Shown here: positions 9,320 to 17,676 of the stretch, piece by piece
Numbering within the stretch: the stretch's first letter is position 1
Layout of the letters: each line of letters begins with the position of its first letter
Origin: Synergistaceae bacterium
GTDB lineage: Bacteria; Synergistota; Synergistia; Synergistales; Aminobacteriaceae
Length of the DNA: 64,000 bases
Direction of reading: 5' to 3'
Assembly (NCBI GenBank): GCA_017405525.1
Contig: JAFRAH010000010.1
Span: 1-64,000 of the forward strand
Translations under genes and position numbers: made by a program
Notes under the pieces: model-generated
Seen by the model: the letters and a program-made list of their open reading frames with translations, nothing else
What the model was told of the DNA's origin: nothing
The model's database searches: none

Positions 9320-9955
9320 TTGAACTATAAGAGATTTTCACTCGGTGCACTGTACACAAACGGCTATCTTTTCTGGGATGACGAAACACATGATGCGTTC
9401 TTCGTTGACCCAGGCGGTGATACTCAGGAGGTCAGGGACTTCATGGACGCTAACAGCCTCAACCTCAAGATGGTATTGCTCACTCACGGACACATTGACC
9501 ACGTCGCAGGAATACATGAGCTTGTTCCGTTCGTTGGGGATAACGTCTACATAGCCTCAGAGGATGCCTACATGCTCAGGAAACCATCAAGGCAGCTTCA
9601 GGCACTTCTTGGCGTTCACTGCAAGGGCATCAACGACTTCAAGGAAGTATCTGACGGAAGGATTATCGACTTCCCCGGCTTCATCATCAAGGTCATAGCC
9701 ACACCCGGCCACACTGAAGGCAGCGTGTGCTACCTCGTAACCAGCAATGCAGGGCCTCAGGTCTTGTTGTCGGGAGATACACTATTCGCCCAAAGCGTGG
9801 GACGTACTGACCTTGAGGGCGGGGACAGCCTGAAACTTGAGGCATCACTGAGGCGGCTTGCTGACTTCCCGGACGGCCTCCACGTTATGCCCGGTCATGG
9901 CCCGGACACAAATATAGGCTCAGAACGTGAGCTTAATCCTTACTGGCCAAGATAG
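9320..9955 (+). CDS. Metallo-beta-lactamase-fold hydrolase (glyoxalase II-like)
   Basis: A 211-residue MBL-fold hydrolase. The metal ligands are complete: HGHIDH (about residues 56-61), PGHTEGS, SGDTLF and the final GHG in MPGHGPDT. This matches the small YcbL/GloB-like family of thioesterases; the substrate cannot be read from sequence. Translation probably begins at TTG 9320, with GGGAGG at 9302-9307. It is the last gene of the rel-dtd run and lies 11 bases before mreB, so mreB may be partly read from this operon. Confidence 0.88.
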   Translation: MNYKRFSLGALYTNGYLFWDDETHDAFFVDPGGDTQEVRDFMDANSLNLKMVLLTHGHIDHVAGIHELVPFVGDNVYIASEDAYMLRKPSRQLQALLGVHCKGINDFKEVSDGRIIDFPGFIIKVIATPGHTEGSVCYLVTSNAGPQVLLSGDTLFAQSVGRTDLEGGDSLKLEASLRRLADFPDGLHVMPGHGPDTNIGSERELNPYWPR

Positions 9956-9966
9956 GACGTGCTGAA

Positions 9967-11019
9967 ATGTTCAAGTATCTTTCTGGAATGCTCGGTATGG
10001 ACGTAGGTATTGATTTAGGCTCATCGAATATAGTCGTCTACGTCAAGGATAAAGGTATCGTTCTAAGTGAGCCCTCAGCCGTCGCAATCAAGAAGAAACC
10101 CAAAGGTGAAGGTGAGGTTATCGCAGTCGGTGAGGCGGCAAAAGCAATGTCCGGGAAAGTCCCTCATGGCATCGAGGCAATCTGGCCGCTTGAAGGCGGG
10201 GTAATCGCTAATTTCGACATGACCCAGGAACTCATCAAGCACTGCCTAAAACGTGTCAGCTCAAGTAATACCTTTATGGTTCACCCCAGAGTAGTCATCT
10301 CGATACCCGCAGAAGTTACTGAGGTTGAACGCAAGGCCGTAATTGATGCTACGTTGGGTGCCGGTGCAAGTGAAGCCTACGTTGTCGAAGAGCCCATCAG
10401 TGCGGCGTTAGGGGTCGGTCTTCCCATCGACAAGCCTTCAGGTTGTATGATTATCGACATTGGCGGCGGTACTAGTGAGGTCAGCGTTATATCTCTTGGT
10501 GGAATCGTCGTAACCTCATCGCTCAGGACTGCCGGGAAAATGATGGACAACGCAATAATCACTATGGTACGTCAGCGTTACGCCCTCCTTATTGGCGAGA
10601 CAACAGCCGAAGAAGTCAAAAACACTATAGGCTCAGCACTCCCAATGAACCCGGAATTTGAGATGAACGTTAAGGGCCGGGACTTGTCGGATGGTCTCCC
10701 TAAGAGTGATGTTGTCTCATCAGTTGAAGTTCGCGAGGCAATGGAGCCCATATTTACCGGCATTGAGGACATGGTAAAGGTAGCTCTGGAGAAGATGCCC
10801 CCAGAACTGGCCAAAGACGTAGTAGATCGCGGAATTATCATGACGGGCGGCGTTGCACAGATGCGCGGATTCAGTGAGAGACTTTCACGTGCCATAAATA
10901 CCCCGGTTATCGTCGCTGAACAACCCCTCAACTCCGTAGCTCTTGGTGTCGGTAAAATTCTCGACAATCTTGGGGCAATGCGCAAGGTCTTGATGTCGGT
11001 ACAGCGTGGCTCACGTTAA
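9967..11019 (+). CDS. mreB: Rod-shape-determining actin homologue MreB
   Basis: Bacterial actin that organises lateral wall synthesis at the inner membrane face. Phosphate-1 motif GIDLGSSNIVVY at the start, phosphate-2 IIDIGGGTSEVSV near residue 160 and the adenosine motif GGVAQMRGF near 295 are all present; 350 residues is typical. The N-terminal MFKYLSGMLG is a plausible amphipathic membrane anchor. Its stop overlaps the mreC start (TAATG), starting the mreBCD-mrdA block. Confidence 0.96.
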   Translation: MFKYLSGMLGMDVGIDLGSSNIVVYVKDKGIVLSEPSAVAIKKKPKGEGEVIAVGEAAKAMSGKVPHGIEAIWPLEGGVIANFDMTQELIKHCLKRVSSSNTFMVHPRVVISIPAEVTEVERKAVIDATLGAGASEAYVVEEPISAALGVGLPIDKPSGCMIIDIGGGTSEVSVISLGGIVVTSSLRTAGKMMDNAIITMVRQRYALLIGETTAEEVKNTIGSALPMNPEFEMNVKGRDLSDGLPKSDVVSSVEVREAMEPIFTGIEDMVKVALEKMPPELAKDVVDRGIIMTGGVAQMRGFSERLSRAINTPVIVAEQPLNSVALGVGKILDNLGAMRKVLMSVQRGSR

Positions 11020-11789
11020 TGGAGAACAGGCGAAGCACTGCCCGCGAGTTCGTTCACGGCCTCACTGCGTTGATACTTGCACTGTTCCTTCTGGGTGTGA
11101 GCTCAAGCCTCGGTGTCATGAAGAGCATCGTTGACATTTGGGGGGCATTGCTCTTCATCCCGGAATATCCCGCCGTCGTTATGCGTGAGATGTTCTTGGG
11201 GTGGCGTTCATGGTCAAGGGACAAGGACATACTCAGTGCTGAAGTTACACGTCTGAAGTCAGAGAATGCCACACTAAGGCTTGAACTTGCACGGGTTGCC
11301 GGGGAACGTGCCTATTCCGACGACATGAAACCAGACGCAAAAACCGCAAGGGTAACCCTGAGAGCTCCTATGTCGTGGTGGAGTGAGATTAGGATTGACC
11401 GCGGAAGGAACGACAAAATCACTCAGGGCCTCCCTGTATTCAGCAACGGCTACCTTGTCGGAAGGGTCAGCAGTGTATCCATGATGTCCTCATGGGCTGA
11501 GCTCATAACGTCGTCATCGTTCATGATCCCGGCCGTAATCGAGGAGACCCGTGAACTTGGCGTTGTCGCAGGCGACGGGAACGGTTCGGTTCTACTGCGA
11601 TACATTCCGGCGGGAAGGGGTGTACGTTCGGGAATGAAAGTAAGCACGGCCATGATTGGGGAGCAGTTACCTCCGGGGCTTCCTATTGGGCAGATTGCAG
11701 GGGAGTTTTCGCCCGGAACTGACGGCTACGCTACATACAGGATTGAGCCGGGAGCTGACTTGTCCCGGTTCTACACAGTGAGCTACTGA
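11019..11789 (+). CDS. mreC: Rod-shape-determining protein MreC
   Basis: Bitopic membrane protein that links MreB to the periplasmic PBP2/RodA machinery. A single N-terminal membrane segment (residues about 13-33) is followed by a coiled coil (about 60-90, DKDILSAEVTRLKSENATL) and the double beta-barrel MreC domain (about 105-256, including RIDRGRNDKITQGLPV and GYLVGRV). Length 256 is normal. Overlaps mreB by one base and is followed by mreD after three bases. Confidence 0.93.
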   Translation: MENRRSTAREFVHGLTALILALFLLGVSSSLGVMKSIVDIWGALLFIPEYPAVVMREMFLGWRSWSRDKDILSAEVTRLKSENATLRLELARVAGERAYSDDMKPDAKTARVTLRAPMSWWSEIRIDRGRNDKITQGLPVFSNGYLVGRVSSVSMMSSWAELITSSSFMIPAVIEETRELGVVAGDGNGSVLLRYIPAGRGVRSGMKVSTAMIGEQLPPGLPIGQIAGEFSPGTDGYATYRIEPGADLSRFYTVSY

Positions 11790-11792
11790 GCT

Positions 11793-12263
11793 ATGATGCT
11801 GATTATTCTGTGGCTCATCCAGGACTTGCTGACGGTCTTCACAGGCGGCGGAATGCAGATACCCGGCCTCTTCATGCTGGGAATAGTCTTCAAGCTCCTC
11901 TTCAACGACGGCAGCGATGACGGGAGCATCTGGGCAATCTGGGCGGCATTCTCCGGCGGCATCCTCTGGGACATTAGGTGGATAGGCATTCCGGGGTTCT
12001 TCTCGCTGGGTTATGTCGTTGTCGTCCTGATTGTGATTCAGGTCTGGGGCTTAATCCCTCCGCAGGGCAGAGAGTCAGGAACAGGGCTGATAGTCTTCCT
12101 TCTACTTGAAGCCTCGCAGTTAATCCCCCCGGCAATCCCCGTTCTCGTTCTGGGAGGAAGTACAGGCTGGAACTACTTCCTCATGCAGCAGGTCTACTCA
12201 CTCCCGGCAATACTGCTCACGATGTATATTTACGTCCAGAAACTCAAAAGCATTAACTTATAG
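11793..12263 (+). CDS. mreD: Rod-shape-determining protein MreD
   Basis: Small polytopic membrane protein of 156 residues with about five hydrophobic segments and the family-like pattern IWAAFSGGILWDIRWIGIPG. Sequence conservation of MreD is low, so the call rests on size, topology and its place between mreC and mrdA. Its first methionines (MM) directly follow the mreC stop. Confidence 0.82.
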   Translation: MMLIILWLIQDLLTVFTGGGMQIPGLFMLGIVFKLLFNDGSDDGSIWAIWAAFSGGILWDIRWIGIPGFFSLGYVVVVLIVIQVWGLIPPQGRESGTGLIVFLLLEASQLIPPAIPVLVLGGSTGWNYFLMQQVYSLPAILLTMYIYVQKLKSINL

Positions 12264-12271
12264 GTGAGAGA

Positions 12272-13984
12272 ATGGAAATATTAGACAGCAGGCTCAAGCT
12301 CTTTTTGTGGCTTACGGGTCTGAGCTCATTAATACTGGTGACAGGGCTCTGTTTCTGTCAGATTTTACAGGGCGACAAGTACGTCAGCCTTGCACACAGT
12401 AACAGGCTCAGAATGATACGTTTTCCTGCACCACGCGGCGAAATCTTTGACAGGAACGGCGTACCCCTTGCCGTAAATGATAACACCTTCAGCATTATGG
12501 GCTACCCCCTCGACCTGAATACCCCCGAAAAACTCGAACACCTCAGCAAAATTCTCATGAGGCACGGTATACCCTTCACCTCGTCCGACATTGCCCGAAC
12601 CGTAAAACAGCAGCGGCTTGCTCCCTACCGCGTAATGAGGATAGTCCCTAACCTCACAATGACACAGATGGCCGAACTCGTTGCGGATTATGACTTCCCA
12701 CGCGAATTGTTCCCCCTCAGCGTCTGGAGGAGAACTTACCCCGCCGGACCTACTGCCGCTAACATAATAGGCTACGTCGGCGAAATCTCAGAGACAGAGC
12801 TTAAAGCACGTTCCGATGAAGGCTACACTGGAGGCGACCTTATCGGGAAGTCAGGGATTGAGCGTTCATATGAGGCAGTCTTGAGAGGCTCACCGGGTCA
12901 GGAGGCTCTTGAGGTTGACGCACGGGGCCGAAAAGTCAGGACACTCGACGCTAACCAGGCCGTGAAGGGTGAAGACCTCCACCTGACTCTTGACATGGGA
13001 GCACAGAAATTAGCCGTTGAGCTCCTCAAGAACTGGAAGGGTGCATTATTGGCGATGGACGTTCATACCGGGGCAGTTCTGGCTCTGGCATCAAGTCCCG
13101 TTTACGACAACAACCCCTTAGCGTGGGGGGTCTCTGGCCGCGAATGGAACTCAATCATGAATGACCCTGACCGTCCCATGCTTGACCGAGCTATTGCAGG
13201 TGTCTACCCTCCAGCTAGCACCTTCAAGGCTTTCATGTCCATTGCCTCGCTTGAGGAGAACACCATAAACCAGAACACTATATTTTCCTGCAGGGGCGGC
13301 TTAAGATTTGGCTCACACCTCTTCAAGTGCTGGAGGCATTCAGGACACGGTGCACTAAACGTAATTGGCGGCCTTCAACATTCCTGTGATGTCTTCTTCT
13401 ACCAGGCTGGCCTGAAAACCGGCATCGAGAAACTCATAAAGTGGGGGCGGAAATTTCACCTTGGCGAGCCTACAGGCATTGACCTTCCCGGCGAAAGCGG
13501 CGGCAACATTGCAGGCCCTGAATGGAAGATGAGACGCTTCAATTCCGTATGGGCTGGCGGCGACACAGTCAACTACTCCATAGGTCAGGGCTATATGCTC
13601 ATGACACCAATACAGATTGCACGGGTCTATGCGGCCATAGCGAACGGCGGGAAAATGGTTACCCCTCACCTCTGCGTTAAGGGCTACAGGACACCTGAGA
13701 ACATAGGGCTAAATCCGGCAAAGCTCGAAATAGTCAGGCGGGGGCTTGAGGCTGTGGTTACACGAGGAACGGGCGCAAGGGCCGGGCGTTTTGGGGTTCA
13801 GGTTGCCGGGAAAACAGGGACTGCACAGAACTCTCACGGTGATGACCACGCTCTTTTTGCGGGATATGCTCCGGCTGACAATCCTAGGTATGTAGCTGTT
13901 GCGGTCATTGAGGGCGGAAAACATGGGAGCAGCGTTGCAGGGCCGTTAGTGGGGCAGTTGTTGGCTCACTTGCTATCACACTAG
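12272..13984 (+). CDS. mrdA: Penicillin-binding protein 2 (elongasome transpeptidase)
   Basis: Monofunctional class B transpeptidase that cross-links peptidoglycan with RodA during elongation. One N-terminal membrane helix (residues about 11-31), a dimerisation domain (about 50-215, PRGEIFDRNGVPLA) and the transpeptidase domain with the active-site STFK (in PPASTFKAF, about residue 314), SCD as the second motif and KTGTA near 515. 570 residues is on the short side but complete. ATG 12272 lies nine bases after mreD. Confidence 0.94.
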   Translation: MEILDSRLKLFLWLTGLSSLILVTGLCFCQILQGDKYVSLAHSNRLRMIRFPAPRGEIFDRNGVPLAVNDNTFSIMGYPLDLNTPEKLEHLSKILMRHGIPFTSSDIARTVKQQRLAPYRVMRIVPNLTMTQMAELVADYDFPRELFPLSVWRRTYPAGPTAANIIGYVGEISETELKARSDEGYTGGDLIGKSGIERSYEAVLRGSPGQEALEVDARGRKVRTLDANQAVKGEDLHLTLDMGAQKLAVELLKNWKGALLAMDVHTGAVLALASSPVYDNNPLAWGVSGREWNSIMNDPDRPMLDRAIAGVYPPASTFKAFMSIASLEENTINQNTIFSCRGGLRFGSHLFKCWRHSGHGALNVIGGLQHSCDVFFYQAGLKTGIEKLIKWGRKFHLGEPTGIDLPGESGGNIAGPEWKMRRFNSVWAGGDTVNYSIGQGYMLMTPIQIARVYAAIANGGKMVTPHLCVKGYRTPENIGLNPAKLEIVRRGLEAVVTRGTGARAGRFGVQVAGKTGTAQNSHGDDHALFAGYAPADNPRYVAVAVIEGGKHGSSVAGPLVGQLLAHLLSH

Positions 13985-14002
13985 CGGCAAATACAATATA
14001 AT
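13970..14002 (+). promoter_or_regulatory. Candidate promoter upstream of minC
   Basis: In the 54-base gap between mrdA and minC, TTGCTA (13970-13975) is followed after 16 bases by TACAAT (13992-13997), with an overlapping TATAAT at 13997-14002. This would give minCDE-rodA its own start in addition to read-through from mrdA. Confidence 0.45.
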
Positions 14003-14038
14003 AGACACACCAAAAATTTTAACGCTAATACTCAGACT

Positions 14039-14830
14039 ATGAAGATACCAAACTTTAACTTGCTCAAGAAAATACGGAAACCTGATGCCCAGCTCAAGAT
14101 GGAACGAACCCACTACGGCATAAAGTTCCACCTGCCTGAAAGCCTCTCTGAAGATGAACTCCTCAAGCTCCTTGTCCGTATTCCGGCCAGTGCGTACAAG
14201 CTCCCGGATGAACAGGCCGTAGCTCTCGATTTTTCCGGGCGTGAATGTTCCCGGAGGCTGATACTCCACATGCTCAACAGCATAGTGTGGGAGAAAGGCA
14301 TTCGTGTAGCGGCGTGGCTCTCAGGAAATGACCAGACCATAAAGCTCTTCAAGGCTGCCGGTCTTTCAGTCATTGAACCAGCTCAGGAAATCACCACCGC
14401 CAAAAAACCCGATACTCCCCAACCACAAGAACACAGGCACATTTCCGGGCTTAAGGTCGTCTATGGCTCCATGAGGTCAGGCCACAAGGTCGAGACTGAA
14501 GGCGACGTTCTGGTTTGGGGACACGTCAACCCAGGCGCGGAAATCGTAGCGGGCGGAAGTATCACTGTTGCCGGGAGACTGCTCGGTGTCGTCAGGGCTG
14601 GAGGCTACGGCCGCAGTGATGTCTTTGTGTGGGCCGGGAGCTTCGAGACACCACAGGTCAGAATTGCCAACAAACTTTGCTTCGCTGACCCGAAATCTAC
14701 TACTTGCTGGCGGAAACCTGTCCTGATTACCCTTGAGGACGGTACGCCGGTAATTCGGGAGAATAAATTTCTACAGTCCCTGAGAAATCAACAGCAGGGA
14801 AAAATTGAACAGGAGGGTATCAATTCGTAA
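14039..14830 (+). CDS. minC: Septum-site-determining protein MinC
   Basis: Inhibitor of FtsZ assembly, placed at the poles by MinD. The N-terminal FtsZ-inhibiting domain (residues about 20-125) is divergent, but the C-terminal beta-helix domain is clear: GDVLVWGHVNPGAEIVAGG and ITVAGRLLGVVRAG (about 160-190). 263 residues. No strong ribosome site precedes ATG 14039. Followed directly by minD, the stop TAA being adjacent to the minD ATG. Confidence 0.92.
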   Translation: MKIPNFNLLKKIRKPDAQLKMERTHYGIKFHLPESLSEDELLKLLVRIPASAYKLPDEQAVALDFSGRECSRRLILHMLNSIVWEKGIRVAAWLSGNDQTIKLFKAAGLSVIEPAQEITTAKKPDTPQPQEHRHISGLKVVYGSMRSGHKVETEGDVLVWGHVNPGAEIVAGGSITVAGRLLGVVRAGGYGRSDVFVWAGSFETPQVRIANKLCFADPKSTTCWRKPVLITLEDGTPVIRENKFLQSLRNQQQGKIEQEGINS

Positions 14831-15643
14831 ATGTCAGCTCGTGTAATAGTAACTACCTCCGGCAAGGGTGGAGTAGGAAAAACTACCTCAACCGCTAATA
14901 TCGCCGCGGCTCTGGCAAAATTCGGGAAGAAAGTTGTCGCCGTTGATGCTGATGTAGGACTCCGAAACCTCGACGTGATTATGGGCCTCGAAAACAGAGT
15001 GGTCTATAACTTCATCGACGTAATCGAGAAAACCTGCAAGCTCTCTGCCGCACTCGTAAAAGACAAACGGGTTCCGGGACTGTACCTTCTTCCGGCCGCA
15101 CAGACACGCACTAAGGATGCCGTCAACCCTGAACAGATGATTGCTCTCTGTGAGGAACTCAAGCCTGAGTTTGACTTCGTACTTCTCGACTGCCCAGCAG
15201 GTATTGAGGGAGGGTTCAAGAATGCCGCCGCCGGTGCTGATGAGGCACTCGTCGTAACTACACCCGAAATCCCAGCAGTTCGTGATGCCGACAGAATTAT
15301 CGGAATGCTCGAAAGTATGGGCAAATCCCCCATAAGGCTCATCATCAACAGGTTACGGCCCAACATGGTTCAGGATGGCGACATGCTGGCAAAAGATGAC
15401 ATTCTTGATGTCCTGTCGATTGACCTGATTGGCGTTGTCCCGGAAGATGAGAGCGTGATACGTGCCACGAACAACGGCGAGCCCATGACTATGACGCTAG
15501 ACAGCCCGGCAGCTCATGCATACCTGAACATTGCCGAGCGGATTTTAGGCCGTGATGTCCCGTTGATGGACCTTGAGAGCTATGCTACACGGGGCTTCCT
15601 CAGCAAGATTAAGCGTTTCTTCACTGGCAAGCGCAAGAGGTGA
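14831..15643 (+). CDS. minD: Septum-site-determining ATPase MinD
   Basis: ParA/MinD-type ATPase that recruits MinC to the membrane and oscillates or is cleared under MinE control. Deviant Walker A GKGGVGKTT at residues 11-19, switch I DADVGLRNLD, switch II LLDCPAG, and a C-terminal amphipathic membrane-targeting sequence (GFLSKIKRFF). 270 residues; AGGAGGG ribosome site at the end of minC. Confidence 0.97.
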   Translation: MSARVIVTTSGKGGVGKTTSTANIAAALAKFGKKVVAVDADVGLRNLDVIMGLENRVVYNFIDVIEKTCKLSAALVKDKRVPGLYLLPAAQTRTKDAVNPEQMIALCEELKPEFDFVLLDCPAGIEGGFKNAAAGADEALVVTTPEIPAVRDADRIIGMLESMGKSPIRLIINRLRPNMVQDGDMLAKDDILDVLSIDLIGVVPEDESVIRATNNGEPMTMTLDSPAAHAYLNIAERILGRDVPLMDLESYATRGFLSKIKRFFTGKRKR

Positions 15644-15650
15644 TGAGAGA

Positions 15651-15935
15651 ATGGGTTTCCTGACAAAATTTTTTGGCGGCGGTAATGAAGGTTCTGGCCA
15701 AAAAGCTAAAGACCGCCTCAAGATTGTACTCATACATGACAGGACGGACATATCACCTCAGCTTCTCGACAACTTACGTGATGAGATGGTTGACGTTCTG
15801 GCCAAGTACATGGACATTGACACACGAAAGATAGAGATTGACCTTGAACATGACGACAACGCCGTAGCTCTCGTAGCCAATATCCCAATACTCAGGATAA
15901 AACGCGGGAAAGTAGCCAACCTTGACGGGGCATAA
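15651..15935 (+). CDS. minE: Cell division topological specificity factor MinE
   Basis: Stimulates MinD ATPase and sets the mid-cell site. 94 residues: an N-terminal amphipathic membrane/MinD-binding helix (GFLTKFF), then the conserved KDRLKIVLIHDRTDISP segment, and a topological specificity domain ending in ANIPILRIKR. The start is ATG 15651, eight bases after minD, with GATGAGAG in front. The frame is open further upstream inside minD, but the extra residues do not resemble MinE. Confidence 0.95.
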   Translation: MGFLTKFFGGGNEGSGQKAKDRLKIVLIHDRTDISPQLLDNLRDEMVDVLAKYMDIDTRKIEIDLEHDDNAVALVANIPILRIKRGKVANLDGA

Positions 15936-17048
15936 ATGGGCTTCTGGAACTCTCTCAGGGAAGACTTAACCCTAACCGACCGGGTAATGCTCCTTTGCGC
16001 CGTAACTCTCTCAGTCTGGGGGGTCTTCTGTATCTACAGTGCGGCGGCTGGCGGTGCTGGAAAAGGCTTCGATTACGCGTTCCGTCAGGCAGTCTGGCTT
16101 CTGGTCAGCATCATCGTAATGATCACCATAATGCGAATAGGACACAACGCACTCCTTGAGGGAGCTTACCCGCTTTATGGGCTCATGCTGCTTTTCCTGG
16201 CATTGACACTGCTCACTCCCAAAGTGAAGGGTGCTCAGTCATGGTTTGGTGTCGGGGGGTTCAGGTTTCAGCCCTCAGAGTTCGCGAAAATCTCAATCAT
16301 ACTCATGATGAGCAAGTTCATGAGCCGCTATCCCCCGCTGGACCTGAAGACCTTCATGATGTGCCTGGGAGTAATACTGCTCCCGGTGGTTCTGGTCCTC
16401 ATTCAGCCCGACGCTGGTAGTGCCCTCGTGTATCTCGTGATTTCGTTCGGAATGCTCATTGCCGCAGGTACTCCGCTGAAATATCTTGCCGGTCTCGTCG
16501 GCTTGGGAGTGGGAGCTGTACCGTTGATGTTCTTCTTCTTCCTGAAGGACTACCAGAAAAACAGAATACTTGTTTTCATCGACCCAATGAGAGACCCTTT
16601 AGGTGCCGGCTACAACGTCATACAATCACGAATTGCCGTAGGTTCCGGGGGATGGACGGGTAAAGGCTTCATGATGGGCACTCAGAGCAAGCTCAAGTTC
16701 CTTCCCGAGCCGCATACTGACTTCATATTCAGCGTCTTTAGTGAGGAGTTCGGCTTCATCGGCAACATAATACTTCTGGTACTGTTCACGCTCCTTATTG
16801 TCCGGGTAATCCTCTCTGGAATACGGAGCAAGGACAGACGGAGCAAGATACTTTCTGCCGGAGTTGCGTCATGGCTCTGGTTTCAGATGTTCGAGAGCGT
16901 CGGAATGTCCATCGGGATAACACCTGTTACAGGGCTTCCGCTGCCGTTCCTGAGCTACGGAGGAAGTTCATTGCTGGCTACATTCATCGCTTTGGGACTG
17001 GTCGCTAGCATATGCATTGAGGGGGCAAATTCACGTCATGACTTCTAG
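15936..17048 (+). CDS. rodA: SEDS peptidoglycan glycosyltransferase RodA
   Basis: Ten-helix SEDS polymerase that builds glycan strands with PBP2. Signature segments RFQPSEFAKI (about 107-116), GAGYNVIQSRIAVGSGG, the FLPEPHTDFIFSVFSEE loop and the C-terminal LPLPFLSYGGSS are all present. 370 residues and the GTQSKLKFLPEPHTDF pattern favour RodA over FtsW, as does the company of mreBCD and mrdA. It starts immediately after the minE stop. Confidence 0.93.
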   Translation: MGFWNSLREDLTLTDRVMLLCAVTLSVWGVFCIYSAAAGGAGKGFDYAFRQAVWLLVSIIVMITIMRIGHNALLEGAYPLYGLMLLFLALTLLTPKVKGAQSWFGVGGFRFQPSEFAKISIILMMSKFMSRYPPLDLKTFMMCLGVILLPVVLVLIQPDAGSALVYLVISFGMLIAAGTPLKYLAGLVGLGVGAVPLMFFFFLKDYQKNRILVFIDPMRDPLGAGYNVIQSRIAVGSGGWTGKGFMMGTQSKLKFLPEPHTDFIFSVFSEEFGFIGNIILLVLFTLLIVRVILSGIRSKDRRSKILSAGVASWLWFQMFESVGMSIGITPVTGLPLPFLSYGGSSLLATFIALGLVASICIEGANSRHDF

Positions 17049-17676
17049 CATAATCATACGAAACGAAACAGAAGACGATTACCGCAATACTGAGTGCTTG
17101 GTCCGGGAGGCTTTCTGGAACGTCTATCGGCCCGGCTGCACTGAACACTACATACTTCACCGAATGAGGGACAACCCCGCGTTCATCCGGGAACTTGACC
17201 TTGTCATGCTTATTGACGGGGAGATTATCGGGCAGAATGTCTTTGTCCGGGCAAGTATCACCTCTGATGACGGCCGGATAATCCCGGTCTCAGCAATGGG
17301 GCCCATCTGCATTAAGCCGGAACTTCAGCGCAAAGGTTACGGGAAAATTCTACTCGATTACTCCCTTGACATGGCCGCAAATTTCGGGGTTGGTGCTGTC
17401 TGCTTTGAGGGCAATATAGACTTCTACGGTAAGAGCGGCTTCACTCAGGCAAGCAATTTCGGCATCCGCTATCATGGACTGCCGGAAGGGGCTGATGCAT
17501 CGTTCTTCCTCTGCAGGGAGCTCAACACCGGCTATCTTGACGGAATTACAGGGGAATACTCGCCACCTGATGCCTACTTCATGGCCGATAATGACCCCGA
17601 AGGATTTTCACGGTTTGAGGCAACTTTCCCCCCAAAAGAGAAACTGACTCTTCCGGGGCAATTATGGCAGTCATGA
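17038..17676 (+). CDS. GNAT-family N-acetyltransferase
   Basis: About 212 residues with a GCN5-related acetyltransferase core: the acetyl-CoA motif A reads PELQRKGYGKILLDYSLDMA near residue 100, preceded by the MGPICIKP beta-strand. It resembles the YhbS-like group; the acceptor substrate is unknown. The start is probably ATG 17038, overlapping the end of rodA by 11 bases; a longer reading from TTG 17017 begins within the GAGGGGG that may serve as ribosome site. Its stop overlaps the radical SAM gene. Confidence 0.85.
   Translation: MTSSIIIRNETEDDYRNTECLVREAFWNVYRPGCTEHYILHRMRDNPAFIRELDLVMLIDGEIIGQNVFVRASITSDDGRIIPVSAMGPICIKPELQRKGYGKILLDYSLDMAANFGVGAVCFEGNIDFYGKSGFTQASNFGIRYHGLPEGADASFFLCRELNTGYLDGITGEYSPPDAYFMADNDPEGFSRFEATFPPKEKLTLPGQLWQS

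Noticed and set aside
15573-15650. Earlier start for minE
   Set aside because: Extra residues come from minD sequence in another frame and do not resemble MinE.
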